From: MPNO01 sp965200535
GTDB taxonomy: Bacteria > Pseudomonadota > Alphaproteobacteria > MPNO01
Reading direction: 5' to 3'
DNA length: 64,000 bases
Assembly (NCBI GenBank): GCA_965200535.1
Contig: CBDAUF010000001.1
Span: 1 to 64,000 of the forward strand
A program made the translations under genes and the position numbers. The notes under the pieces were generated by a model. The model saw only the letters and a program-made list of their open reading frames with translations. It made no database searches and was not told the DNA's origin. Shown here piece by piece: positions 1 through 8,131 of this stretch (within the stretch, counting starts at the first letter, position 1; each line of letters begins with the position of its first letter).

Positions 1-109
1 TCTGCGCCTTCAGGTCGGAGACCTCGTCCGCGGCCGCCGGCAGCGTACAGAGCACGAGTGCCGTACAGACGCCGCCCAGCAGCGCCGTCTTCGATCTTCC
101 GTTTCTCAT
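1..109 (-). CDS. DcaP-like porin, N-terminal end only (runs off the window)
   Basis: Only the first 36 codons lie in the window. They encode a signal peptide ending in LPAAADEV followed by the start of a periplasmic coiled coil (SDLKAQ). The segment from ALVLCTL to DLKAQ is the same as in the DcaP-like porin at 36655-37971, so this is its paralogue. The ATG at 109 is preceded by GGGAGACAAGAG, a good ribosome site almost identical to the one before the lipoprotein gene at 35356. It lies 42 bp downstream of the Slam-like gene on the same strand and is probably co-transcribed with it. The product should be a trimeric outer-membrane channel with an N-terminal helix bundle; the barrel itself is not visible here. 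Confidence 0.85.
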   Translation of the reverse strand, partial: MRNGRSKTALLGGVCTALVLCTLPAAADEVSDLKAQ

Positions 110-151
110 CTCTTGTCTCCCTTCATGGTTTGTCTAATGGAATGCCTATGG

Positions 152-1531
152 TCAGAACGCCCGGACCACCCCGAGTTCCGCCGCCGTGCGCGTGTAGTCG
201 TGCAGGTCGATGCTGCTCTGCCGCCACTCGTGGCGGACCGTGATCTCCGGCATGAAGCCGAACAGGTCGAGGCGCCGGCTGGATACCGTCACCCGGCCCC
301 CCAGGGTGCGGTCCTTGCGCGCCTCGGGGCCGAAGATCAACTGTGGAGCATCGTAGCTCCGGCGGCTGTAGAACGGCCCGCCGCTCACCACGAAGCCCTG
401 CGGCAGCTCCTGCGACACCGAAAGCCCGACGCTGTACTCGCGCCACGAATGGGCGGCGCTGTCGAGCTCTTCCCGGCGCATGCCGCCATCGGCGCGCAGC
501 AGCGTTGCCTGCCCGAGCGCGTGGGCGAGTCCGAGCCCGGTGCTGTACAGGATGCCCGCCCCGAGAAAGCTCTCGTAGCGGATGCGTTCGGCCCCGGCCG
601 ATGCGCTGACCCGCCAGGCCGGCCCTGCCATCCAGTCGCCGGCGATATCCGCACCAGCCGCCTGGCTGTAGGCCGCGCCGCCGAGATGCCGTATGCGGGT
701 CGTCAGCCGCGGGCGCAGTTCGAAGTCATCGAACAGTATTCGGGGACCGGCGCCGATCGATACGGTGCGGTCGTTGAACTGGCTCTGCCGGTAGGTGCGG
801 GTGTGGAGGCCGGCGTCGAGGCGCAGTCTGAGATCGGGGGAGAGGCGGGCCTCGTATCCCCCGCGCACGCTGGCGCTCAGGCCCACGCCGCTGGTCCGCC
901 GTGCATCGTCCGACAGCTGCGCGGGCAATCCGAACAGATCGACCAGGCGGGCGCCGGTGGCGGCGTTGATGTTGCTGTCGGGGGCGACGGCCATGGAACC
1001 GGTGACCCACCACGACTTGCGGCGTCTGATCTCGTCGAGGAAGGCAAGCGCGCGGGCGCGCGCGGCGGGCGGCAGGTCGTCGGCGCCGAGCGCCTGGCGG
1101 AAATGGTATGCGGCGCTGTCGTCGTCGCCGGTGCGGAAGTAGGACAATGCCAAGTCGAGGCGGACGCGGAGGAGGTTCGGGTTGCGTGCGAGCACGGACC
1201 GGAAGCGGTCGATGGCGGCCAGCCAGTCTTGGCGGGCGGCGGCGATGGTGCCGTGCAGGAAGTCGAGTTCGTTGGCGTTGGCCTCGCCGGGGGGCACACC
1301 GCGGAGGATGAAGGCGGCATCGTCGGGCTTGCCGGCGGCGAGCGCCAGGCGGGCGGCTTCGAGCATGCGGTCGGGGGTGACCGGCGGGGCGGCCCGCTCG
1401 CGCGCGCCTGCAGGCGCCGACGCGAGGACCGCCGCCAGCAGCGTCAGCGCAGGCGGCAGTGCGCACAGCGCCTTCGTGCGCGGACGTATCCGCATCCGTG
1501 GGCGCATCCGCAGCGTCGTCGGAAGGATCAT
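152..1531 (-). CDS. Slam-like outer-membrane translocator for surface lipoproteins (TPR plus DUF560 barrel)
   Basis: A 459-residue protein with a signal-like N-terminus (hydrophobic stretch near residues 25-42), a helical TPR region at about 50-175 (repeats such as LDLALSYFRTGDDDSAAYHF) and then a beta-rich half ending in a terminal phenylalanine (GVVRAF), the usual BAM signal. TPR followed by a 14-strand-type barrel is the layout of the surface lipoprotein assembly modulators known from Neisseria and Moraxella, which flip lipoproteins to the cell surface. The gene directly upstream (1605-3173) encodes a lipoprotein with a substrate-like C-terminal domain, which supports the call. A homologue lies at 33845-35260 in a mirror-image cluster. 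The start is uncertain: no clear ribosome site precedes the first ATG, and the ATG eight codons later is an alternative. Confidence 0.8.
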   Translation of the reverse strand: MILPTTLRMRPRMRIRPRTKALCALPPALTLLAAVLASAPAGARERAAPPVTPDRMLEAARLALAAGKPDDAAFILRGVPPGEANANELDFLHGTIAAARQDWLAAIDRFRSVLARNPNLLRVRLDLALSYFRTGDDDSAAYHFRQALGADDLPPAARARALAFLDEIRRRKSWWVTGSMAVAPDSNINAATGARLVDLFGLPAQLSDDARRTSGVGLSASVRGGYEARLSPDLRLRLDAGLHTRTYRQSQFNDRTVSIGAGPRILFDDFELRPRLTTRIRHLGGAAYSQAAGADIAGDWMAGPAWRVSASAGAERIRYESFLGAGILYSTGLGLAHALGQATLLRADGGMRREELDSAAHSWREYSVGLSVSQELPQGFVVSGGPFYSRRSYDAPQLIFGPEARKDRTLGGRVTVSSRRLDLFGFMPEITVRHEWRQSSIDLHDYTRTAAELGVVRAF

Positions 1532-1604
1532 GGGAAGGGGAGGCGCCCGAGCCGCTACCGGATCGGGCGCCGAAGTTACATGCTATCCGGTGCGATCGGC
1601 CCTG

Positions 1605-3173
1605 TTACCTGGCAGCGCCGAAGGAACCGCGGAAGGCGCCCATTTCGCCATCCACGAGGTTGCCATCGCTCCCGTCGGCCTTGCTCATGTAGTTGAACAC
1701 GCCGCCGGCTTCCGTTGCCATGGAACCGAAGAAGGAACCGGTGAACGAGCCGGCGTAATCAATGTCGTCCTTTGTGGCCATGCCGGACCCGCCGAAACTG
1801 CCGTCGGAAATCGTGCCCTTGAGGTCTGTGGCCAAGCCCGTCAGGTCAAGCATGACAGTGTTCATCGCGAAGTCCGCGTTCAACATCGCCTCGTTCTGAA
1901 CCACCTTGTGCTCCGTGGCGTCCCGAACCGTGGCGAGGTAACCGCCCATGTACATGGCGCTGCCGAAATTGGGCATGTCGGCGGCCTCCGTCATGCCGTC
2001 TCCACTCCGCCGCTCATCGGCAAAGGCAATGCCAAGGTTCGACGGATTCATGCCGTCATAAGGCGCCCACAGACCGTATGCGACGTGACTGAACTGCTTC
2101 GCCACCGGAAGCTTGGTCGGCATGTTGCCCACATTGGCATGCCTATAAACGTACGTCGTTACTGTTGTCGGGTCGTTATTCGCTGTGTGTGTCGTCCTTT
2201 CATTCGTCCTGACCCAGTACACGTATTTCGTCGTCCCACCCATCTTGTAGGAATAGAGGGTTTGCCTTTCCTCATCTGAGCCGATGACGTCGTTGCTGGT
2301 TCTCCAGTGAAAGCCCTCTTCCGTCAGGGTGTATGTTGCATTGTTGACGACGATCTCGTTTGGTTTCGTACCTGTCCCGGCCGGTCCATTATCAGAGAAG
2401 GTATCCACGTCCATTGTGGTCAGGTAATGATTCACCACCTTGAAGAGGGTGCTACCGTCGTTTGACAGGTACTTTTCACCGATTTCCAGGTCACGATCGG
2501 CCGCTCCGGAGCTACTGCCCGTTCTCGTGACTGCGCCAATCATGCCCACGTCAACTGCCTCACCACCGATAAGCTCTTTGCGCGTCATACCATCGAACGT
2601 GATGGACGTGGTACCGACGGTCGCAACTAGATCGTCGCCGGGACCGGACCATTTGAGATCCATGGCGGCGGCGTTCTCCGCAAGGGCCTTCTTCGCGGCA
2701 GCCATCCCGGCGTGCTCTTCGGCATCCATCTTGGCGTCTTTGGCTTTAGCCTGGGCCATCACCGCATCGGTGATCGTTGCATCTTCAGCCATTGCATCGT
2801 TGTACGCTTCTATTGCCTTGGTTTCTGCCGCCTTCGCCATGGTGGCGTGCTTTCCAGCCGCGTCTGCATACCCGGCCGCGTTCATCTGAACGCCATCCGC
2901 GTTTTTCCCTGCCAGGTCGCTGGTCTGGATGGAGGCCCGGCCGTTCGACGCGGCCTTCGCATTGTCGGCCGCCGTCTTGGCGTTGGTTGCCGCAGTCGTT
3001 GCCGCTTCCTTTGCCTTTTTCACCGCATTCTGGGCGATCTGGAGCTCGGTCAGCGACGGCGAGACCGGCTCGACCGGCGCCTTTACCGTGTCGTTATCGC
3101 TGCTGCACGCAGCCAGCCCGAGCGCCAGTAGGGCGGCGGCACAGGCTGTCGTCAGCTTGTTTGGTTTCATCAT
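1605..3173 (-). CDS. surface lipoprotein, probable Slam substrate
   Basis: The 522-residue product starts with a lipoprotein signal (LALGLAAC, lipid-bearing Cys at about 23). Next come about 150 residues of Ala/Lys-rich helix, likely coiled coil, then a beta-rich region. The C-terminal segment has the pattern FTGSFFG ... GGVF ... GAFRGSFGAAR, typical of the TbpB-like barrel domain of Slam-exported lipoproteins. Ser-Ser after the Cys, with no Asp at +2, fits outer-membrane sorting. It shares its signal peptide start (MKPNKL) with the lipoprotein at 32313. Two adjacent ATGs are possible starts; the second matches the homologue. GC content is visibly lower than in the catabolic genes. It lies between the general porin (upstream) and the Slam-like gene (downstream) on the same strand. 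Its ligand is unknown. Confidence 0.8.
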   Translation of the reverse strand: MMKPNKLTTACAAALLALGLAACSSDNDTVKAPVEPVSPSLTELQIAQNAVKKAKEAATTAATNAKTAADNAKAASNGRASIQTSDLAGKNADGVQMNAAGYADAAGKHATMAKAAETKAIEAYNDAMAEDATITDAVMAQAKAKDAKMDAEEHAGMAAAKKALAENAAAMDLKWSGPGDDLVATVGTTSITFDGMTRKELIGGEAVDVGMIGAVTRTGSSSGAADRDLEIGEKYLSNDGSTLFKVVNHYLTTMDVDTFSDNGPAGTGTKPNEIVVNNATYTLTEEGFHWRTSNDVIGSDEERQTLYSYKMGGTTKYVYWVRTNERTTHTANNDPTTVTTYVYRHANVGNMPTKLPVAKQFSHVAYGLWAPYDGMNPSNLGIAFADERRSGDGMTEAADMPNFGSAMYMGGYLATVRDATEHKVVQNEAMLNADFAMNTVMLDLTGLATDLKGTISDGSFGGSGMATKDDIDYAGSFTGSFFGSMATEAGGVFNYMSKADGSDGNLVDGEMGAFRGSFGAAR

Positions 3174-3223
3174 GCTTTCTCTCGTTCCTTTCGTGTTCGG
3201 TCGAGGAGCAGTAGGACCTGCGC

Positions 3224-4357
3224 CTAGAACCTCACCAAGATGCCGCCAACGCCGGCGATGCCGGTGTTCTGCGTCATGCCGTCGTCGCTCTGCGAGTTGT
3301 TCCAGATCAGGTTCAGGTGAAGCTTCACGCCAGGACCAAGGGCCCTCGCATAGCTGCCCATCAGCACCGTGTGCTCGGCTTCGCCCTCGTCCATCTCGCC
3401 ATGGCTGCCCACCAAGCTGAACGAGTTCGCGCCGGTGACGAACCGAACCCCCACGTCGGTGAGCTGGCTCTTGTTCGCGTCGTCGTCGTCGGTCACCCGC
3501 TTATGGGCCACTGCAACGCGGAAGCCGCCGCCAAAATCGAGACGCCCGGCAACCAGCCAGTCGCTCAGGTCATTGTCCATCCCGGCGTTGGCGCCCTGAT
3601 AGCTGGTCATGCCAGCGCCCAGCCCGATGCCGACATCGCCAAACTTGCCGGAATAGGAGATCGCCCCCTCGAGACCGTCATGAGTGACGCCGGTAGCATC
3701 AATCCGGCCATTGGTAGTGCCACTGCCCGAGCGATCCGGCGAGTAGGTCATGCCGATCTGGAAGCCGCCGAAGTTGGGCGAGATGTAGGTCATCTTCTCG
3801 GCATCGCCGGTGTCCAGACGCGAGTGCTGCAGGTTGTAGAAGTCGGCCGGGTGGCTGCTCGCGGTCGGCGTCCAGTTATTGTTGAAGCTCAGGGTCTCGC
3901 CGACGCCCGTCGCCCACGAACCGGAAAGCCCGGTGAGCATCTTGACCGGGGCGCCGCCGGTGCCGCCGAGGATGATCTTGCCGAACCCGCCCGAGACTGA
4001 AATGAAATACTCGTCGATTGGATCTCCGGCGGAAGCAGCTTGGCTGTGATGATCTTGCCCCTCGAGTTCGACGCGGGCATGGATCTTCATGCCGTTGTCG
4101 GTCGTAGCCTTGCCGTTGAAGTGGATCTCGGCGTCGGTTCGGGTGTCCAGAGCCGACGTGTCGACGGCATTGTCCGTCACGGTGCCGTCGACGTTGGTTG
4201 TCTCTTGGCTCTCGCTCAGGATGGCGCCGACGACGCCCTCGTAGTAGCCGTTCACCGAAATGCTCGGCTTCATTTTCTTGTCAGCAGCGAGCGCGCCGCC
4301 GGCTGCCAGCATTCCCGCCGTTATCAGCGCTGTACTGGCAAATAGTTGCTTTTTCAT
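3224..4357 (-). CDS. general outer-membrane porin (Porin_4 type), intact copy
   Basis: A 377-residue porin starting MKKQLFAST with a signal peptide cut after GGALA. Alternating beta strands follow (EIHFNGKATTDNGMKI, FGGFQIGMTYS, GRLDFGGGFRVAVAH) and the chain ends in VRF, a terminal Phe as expected for BAM assembly. The ATG at 4357 is chosen because GGAGG lies five bases upstream; the reading frame stays open further upstream but has no such site. This is the only one of three related porin copies in the window with a standard start. The paralogues are the fragment at 4955-5532 and the full-length copy at 31008-32240. It probably begins the transcript porin, lipoprotein, Slam, DcaP-like porin. 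Confidence 0.9.
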   Translation of the reverse strand: MKKQLFASTALITAGMLAAGGALAADKKMKPSISVNGYYEGVVGAILSESQETTNVDGTVTDNAVDTSALDTRTDAEIHFNGKATTDNGMKIHARVELEGQDHHSQAASAGDPIDEYFISVSGGFGKIILGGTGGAPVKMLTGLSGSWATGVGETLSFNNNWTPTASSHPADFYNLQHSRLDTGDAEKMTYISPNFGGFQIGMTYSPDRSGSGTTNGRIDATGVTHDGLEGAISYSGKFGDVGIGLGAGMTSYQGANAGMDNDLSDWLVAGRLDFGGGFRVAVAHKRVTDDDDANKSQLTDVGVRFVTGANSFSLVGSHGEMDEGEAEHTVLMGSYARALGPGVKLHLNLIWNNSQSDDGMTQNTGIAGVGGILVRF

Positions 4358-4718
4358 GGTTCCTCCATGGAGTTGGTAGTCCACACGCCGCGTACCGAAC
4401 GGCGGCCCCCAGTACCAGCAAGCACCCGGAACGTGCGTCCGATAGCCTGCAACCGGACGAAGCGCAAAGGGAAAAAGGCCGAATCGCCGCTCTGTCGGGA
4501 AAATATTCGTCGATTGTTGCAATTCTGCCACAGTCGGAACCAACTCCCGCGCCTTGTCGGCCGCACCATTTGCCTATGCCTCTCGCCATTCTATCGTTAT
4601 GGTTGTATTACACTCGGATACGCATCCGATTGCGCCGCGTTTCGCCGTCGGATGGTTGCGCACCGATTACGGTCTCGCAATGGACATTCGAATCGAAAAC
4701 CCGACGCCGGAGATCGCC
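4358..4718. other. intergenic region, probable promoter of the left outer-membrane operon
   Basis: About 360 bp separate the porin start at 4357 (minus) from the integrase remnant at 4719 (plus). The part around 4500-4620 is AT-richer than its surroundings, as expected for a promoter reading toward the porin, but I could not assign convincing -35 and -10 boxes. No gene, tRNA or clear terminator is visible. This sequence is absent upstream of the other two porin copies, where the dispersed repeat takes its place. Confidence 0.4.
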
Positions 4719-4954
4719 ATGCCGAGGAAAGACGCTCTCAGACTCACCAAACGGACCGTGGATGCGCTGGTCGCGGACGGCCGAGACACGGTGTTCTGGG
4801 ACCGCGACTTGCCGGGCTTCAGTGTACGGGTCTATCGCAGCGGACGCAAGATCTACGTGGCGCAGACCCGCGGGCCGGCCGGGCCGAAGCGCACCAAGCT
4901 GGGTGTGCACGGCGACATGCCGGCCGGAGAGGCGAGGCGGCGGGCAGCGGCCGC
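4719..4954 (+). pseudogene. tyrosine integrase, N-terminal arm-binding domain only (truncated)
   Basis: Reading from ATG 4719 (GGAG six bases upstream) gives MPRKDALRLTKRTVDAL, then FWDRDLPGFSVRV, SGRKIYV and KLGVHGDMPAGEARRRAAA. This is the DUF4102-type arm-DNA-binding domain found at the start of prophage and island tyrosine recombinases. The match stops at about residue 78, where the sequence joins the antisense of a truncated porin at 4954/4955. The core-binding and catalytic domains with the R-H-R-Y residues are missing, so it cannot act as a recombinase. It is the scar of an integration or deletion event. No tRNA was found next to it. Confidence 0.8.
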
Positions 4955-5532
4955 GTCAGCATCTGGACCGGTGCGTTCTCGGTCGGGCCGAGCACGATCT
5001 TTCCGAAGGAGCCGGAGATCGCGAGAAACATCTCGTCGATCTGGTCATCCGAATTCGCCGCATTCGGCTGAAGGTGAGCGCCCGGCGTCGGGGCTACCGC
5101 ATTCCCGTCCGCATCCACTCCGGTCGGCCCGCCGGTGTGGGAACTGCCCTCGAGCTCAATGCGGGCTTGGATCTTGATCCCGTTGTCGAGCGTCGCGTTG
5201 CCGTTGAAGAAGACCTCGACGTTATTGCGCTTATCCAGCGCATTCGTGTCGACCGAGATGTCCTCGCCGTTCTTTTCCTCGGTGCGGCTAATGATCCCGC
5301 CGACGACATGCTCGGCGTAGCCGCTCACGCTCATCGAAGGCTTCGCCATCTTCTTGTCGGCAGCGAGTGCGCCGCCGGCCGCCAGCATGCCCGCCGTTAT
5401 CAGCGCTGTACTGGCAAATAGGCCGCCGGCGTCCGATGTACGCTTACGGAAGGTGTGCAATCGGTTGTTTTTGCGATGATTTCCCGATCCGCCCTGTCCC
5501 GCCCGGAGCGAACGCCGCTTCTTCGTAATCAA
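4955..5532 (-). pseudogene. general porin, 3'-truncated copy lacking a normal start
   Basis: From LFAST at codon level (5421 downward) this matches the porin at 3224-4357 through the signal peptide (GMLAAGGALAADKK) and the first strands, to GKIVLGPTENAPVQMLT. It then breaks off at 4955, where integrase sequence begins. About 155 codons of porin remain, roughly the first 40%. Upstream of codon 5 of the intact porin (MKKQ) the sequence is replaced by the dispersed repeat. The only in-frame starts are TTG codons at 5532 and 5462, neither with a ribosome site. It is almost certainly not expressed as a functional barrel, but it could donate sequence by recombination. Confidence 0.85.
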
Positions 5533-5672
5533 TCCGAAAGCGGATTCGGCGCTTTCCCGACGGTCGGGAGCAGCGCAGGGCTGCGCCGGCGGCTACGTTT
5601 CCCGCCCGATATTTGGAACGAACCGCGGCCCCCCGGAGGGGCTGCGCGCTTCTGTCCCGTATGGGATGAACC
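5422..5672. repeat. left copy of a ~250 bp dispersed repeat, inverted relative to 30867-31118
   Basis: The reverse complement of this stretch matches 30867-31118 along its whole length at roughly 85-90% by eye. It contains two small dyads that are kept in both copies: the perfect palindrome TCCCGAC-G-GTCGGGA (5555-5569) and AATCCG-AAAG-CGGATT (5531-5546). The inner edge joins a porin reading frame at codon 5 of the intact paralogue. The outer edge stops 60 bp from the end of the ThDP enzyme gene. No transposase is encoded. It could be a structured MITE/REP-like element or the duplicated edge of a segment. Confidence 0.85.
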
Positions 5673-5731
5673 GGAACGCGGCGGCGGGGAGGGGCGGGGT
5701 GGGCGTGCTGCCCGCGCCGTGCCCGCGCGTT

Positions 5732-6322
5732 CTACTCCTGCGCCTTCGCGCCCAGCACGGCGTCGCGGAAGCGGGCGCGGATCCAAGCGCCGTCGCGCGG
5801 CGGCAGGATCATCGGCGCCGCATCGGCGCCCACCTTGACGGCGGCGAGGAGCGGGCCCCGCTCGCTGTAGATCCTCGGGATCCAGGCCTCCACATCGGCC
5901 ATCGTCCGCAGCGTCCCGGCCGCGGCGAAACCGGCTCCCGCCGCCACCGCCGCCAGATCGACACCGTGCGCGGTATGGGTTTCCTGCATCCCGGTCTCGC
6001 CGTAGCGCTCGTTGTCGATAACCGCTATCGCCAGATTGGCGGGCGCCGCCGCGCCGATGGTCGCGAGACCGCTCATCCCCATCAGCATCTCGCCGTCGCC
6101 GGTAATCACCAGGACGCGGCGCGGCGCCTGGGCGTTGGCGAGACCAAGCCCGACCATCGCCGCGCCGCCCATGCCGCCCCAGAGATAGAAGTTGTTCGGA
6201 TGGTCGCCGGCCGCCGCCGCATCCCAGGTGGTCGAGCCGAGGCCGGTCACCACCAGCGCGTCGCCGCGCGCGGCGAGAATGCGGGCGACCGCCGCGCGCC
6301 GGTCGAGCATGGCGGCGCTCAC
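5732..6322 (-). CDS. ThDP-dependent decarboxylase, beta subunit (sulfopyruvate/phosphonopyruvate decarboxylase type)
   Basis: A 196-residue protein with the thiamine diphosphate motif: GDGEMLM at about 76, followed about 28 residues later by DNERYGETG, which fits the GDG-x(24-28)-N rule. It is the PP (cofactor) half of a split 2-oxo acid decarboxylase, and the PYR half is encoded just upstream with an ATGA overlap. The sizes (173 and 196 residues) match ComD/ComE-type sulfopyruvate decarboxylase and phosphonopyruvate decarboxylase relatives, which turn a 2-oxo acid into an aldehyde and CO2. The substrate cannot be read from the sequence. It is the last gene of the nine-gene minus-strand operon and lies directly beside the inverted repeat. 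Confidence 0.8.
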   Translation of the reverse strand: MSAAMLDRRAAVARILAARGDALVVTGLGSTTWDAAAAGDHPNNFYLWGGMGGAAMVGLGLANAQAPRRVLVITGDGEMLMGMSGLATIGAAAPANLAIAVIDNERYGETGMQETHTAHGVDLAAVAAGAGFAAAGTLRTMADVEAWIPRIYSERGPLLAAVKVGADAAPMILPPRDGAWIRARFRDAVLGAKAQE

Positions 6323-6840
6323 CGGGTCCAGTCCTTGAAGCCGACCGCGCGCTGGCCGATCAGCACCGCGACCGGCCGGTAGGAACCGAACGCGAGCCGG
6401 GCCGCGGCGTGGACGGTTTCGCCGATGACGGAGGGCTCGCCGGCCTCATGGACGATGACGCCGGCGGCTTCGAGCGCGGGCCGCGCCGCCTGCCCCATCG
6501 GCACCTGCCACGGATTGAATTCGCCCCACTGCCCGCGCATCGTCACCAGCATGAGCAGCGGCACCCGGCATTCCTGCACGATGCCCAGCATGTTGATGCA
6601 TTTGCCGACGCCGCTCGACTGCATTAGGAGGACGCCGCGGTCGCCGCCGAGCCAGGCCCCGGTGAGCGCGGCAACCCCTTCCTCCTCGCCGGTCAGCCTC
6701 GTCGTGAGCATCGTGTTGTCGGCGTGGCAGCGCTCGATCAGCCGGCGGTGCCCGTTGTCCGGGACGTAGTACACCTGCCGCACCCCGGCGTCGGCCAGGA
6801 CGCCGAACACCGTATCCGGCCAGTCGGCCGCTCCGGTCAT
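6319..6840 (-). CDS. ThDP-dependent decarboxylase, alpha subunit (PYR domain)
   Basis: A 173-residue protein holding the pyrimidine-binding half of a ThDP enzyme: VYYVPDNGHRRLIE near the start and LTGEEEGVAALTGAWLGG at about 50, which carries the cofactor-activating glutamate. The phrase QSSGVGKCINMLG is typical of the sulfopyruvate/phosphonopyruvate decarboxylase alpha chain. It overlaps the beta-subunit gene by four bases (ATGA), so the two are translationally coupled into a heteromer. It starts 13 bp after the FAD monooxygenase gene. Within this operon it may decarboxylate a 2-oxo acid formed after ring cleavage, but that is inference. Confidence 0.8.
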   Translation of the reverse strand: MTGAADWPDTVFGVLADAGVRQVYYVPDNGHRRLIERCHADNTMLTTRLTGEEEGVAALTGAWLGGDRGVLLMQSSGVGKCINMLGIVQECRVPLLMLVTMRGQWGEFNPWQVPMGQAARPALEAAGVIVHEAGEPSVIGETVHAAARLAFGSYRPVAVLIGQRAVGFKDWTR

Positions 6841-6853
6841 GGTGCGGTCCCGC

Positions 6854-8053
6854 TCACGCGAGCATCCCCGACCGGCGGAGGGAGGAAATCATCGACGTGT
6901 CGAGCAGGTAGCGGTAGCAGCGCGCGGGGTCGGCGGCGAGCGCCCGCCAATCCTCGAGATTGCGCGCCCGCACCTCGGGATCGCGCTCCTCCATGAGCTT
7001 CTTGTTGCGTTCGGTGATCGCGTTGATCGCGTTGACCGCCTCGGGTTTGCGCTGCGCCTCGTACCCGTCGAGCACGTCCTCGCCGGCCCTGCCGTGCGCA
7101 ACCGCGGCGATCCGGCCGCTCAGGCTGATCGCGTCGTGGAGCCCGCCGTTCAGCCCCATCCCACCCAGCGGGTTGTTGATATGCGCGGCGTCGCCGGCGA
7201 GGAACACCCGCCCGCCGCGGTAGGTCTCGGCGACCCGCTGGCTCACCCGATAGATCGCGCGCACCGCGATCTCGTAAGGCTCGCCGCGCGGCAGCAAATT
7301 GTTGAGGCAGCCCTGAAGATAGCGGTCGGAGACGGCGTCGTCGGCCTCGACGGCGGGTTCGACCGGAACCACCACCCGCCACATGTCCGGTATCTCGAGC
7401 AGCAGGAACCACTCCACCGGATCGGCGGTGTAGTTGACCGAACAGATGTCGGGCAGCGCCGACTTGAAGTCGAAGGTGGTTCCCGACACCAGGAAATGCT
7501 CGGGGTGGGTGTAGCCGTCGAAACCGATGCCGAGGAGTTTGCGGACGGCGCTGCGTCCGCCGTCGGCGGCGATCAGCCAGGAGCCGCGGAGTTCGGTCTC
7601 GCCGTCCGGCGTGCGGCAGACGACAGTCACCCCGTTCTCGTCCTGGGCGACGCCGATCACCTCGTGCTCGAACCTGAGCGCCGCTTCGCCGTATTCGGCA
7701 AGCCTGTCGTAGAGCCAACCGACCAGCTTGAACTGCTCGCATTGCAGGCGGTAGGGGTGGCGCGTGTCGCCGGCCAGCACCGACAGGTCGAACTCGGCAA
7801 TCCTGCCCTGCTCGCGGTCGCGGAACTGCCAGACCGGGCAGACCAGCCCCATACCGATCATCGCCTCGGCCGCACCGCATTCCTCCAGCAGGTCGAGGGT
7901 CGGCGGGTGGATGGTGGACGCCCGGTAGTCGATGACCACCCCCGCCTCCTTCTCGAGAACGGCGACCGGCAGGCCGGCGCGCGCCAGCAGATAGGCGGCC
8001 GTGGCTCCCACCGGCCCGCCGCCCGCAATTAGGATGGTATCAGCCGCCTTCGC
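6854..8053 (-). CDS. FAD-dependent aromatic-ring monooxygenase (class A, PHBH/UbiH fold)
   Basis: A 399-residue flavoprotein with the three family signatures in order: the FAD-binding GGGPVGAT near the N-terminus, ADGGRSAVR at about 160, and GRVFLAGDAAHINNPLGGMG at about 275. Such single-component monooxygenases use NAD(P)H and oxygen to hydroxylate activated (hetero)aromatic rings. The start at GTG 8053 is preferred because it gives the usual short lead (MAKAADTILIAGGG) and has AGGGAAG upstream. A longer TTG start at 8089 has no ribosome site. It lies 78 bp from the enoyl-CoA hydratase-like gene in the same operon and probably acts on the same substrate or its hydroxylated product. Confidence 0.85.
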   Translation of the reverse strand, partial: AKAADTILIAGGGPVGATAAYLLARAGLPVAVLEKEAGVVIDYRASTIHPPTLDLLEECGAAEAMIGMGLVCPVWQFRDREQGRIAEFDLSVLAGDTRHPYRLQCEQFKLVGWLYDRLAEYGEAALRFEHEVIGVAQDENGVTVVCRTPDGETELRGSWLIAADGGRSAVRKLLGIGFDGYTHPEHFLVSGTTFDFKSALPDICSVNYTADPVEWFLLLEIPDMWRVVVPVEPAVEADDAVSDRYLQGCLNNLLPRGEPYEIAVRAIYRVSQRVAETYRGGRVFLAGDAAHINNPLGGMGLNGGLHDAISLSGRIAAVAHGRAGEDVLDGYEAQRKPEAVNAINAITERNKKLMEERDPEVRARNLEDWRALAADPARCYRYLLDTSMISSLRRSGMLA

Positions 8054-8131
8054 CACCTGGCCCGTCTTCCCTGCCAGCCTGCGTCTCAATACTTGACCGT
8101 TCGAACCGCTTCAAGCGCCCGGAACCGATCC

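Noticed and set aside
113..1696. Long plus-strand open frame (527 codons) opposite the Slam-like gene
   Set aside because: It is the high-GC antisense shadow of 152-1531; its composition is Arg/Ala/Gly-biased with no fold-like pattern, while the minus frame has a signal peptide, TPRs and a barrel.
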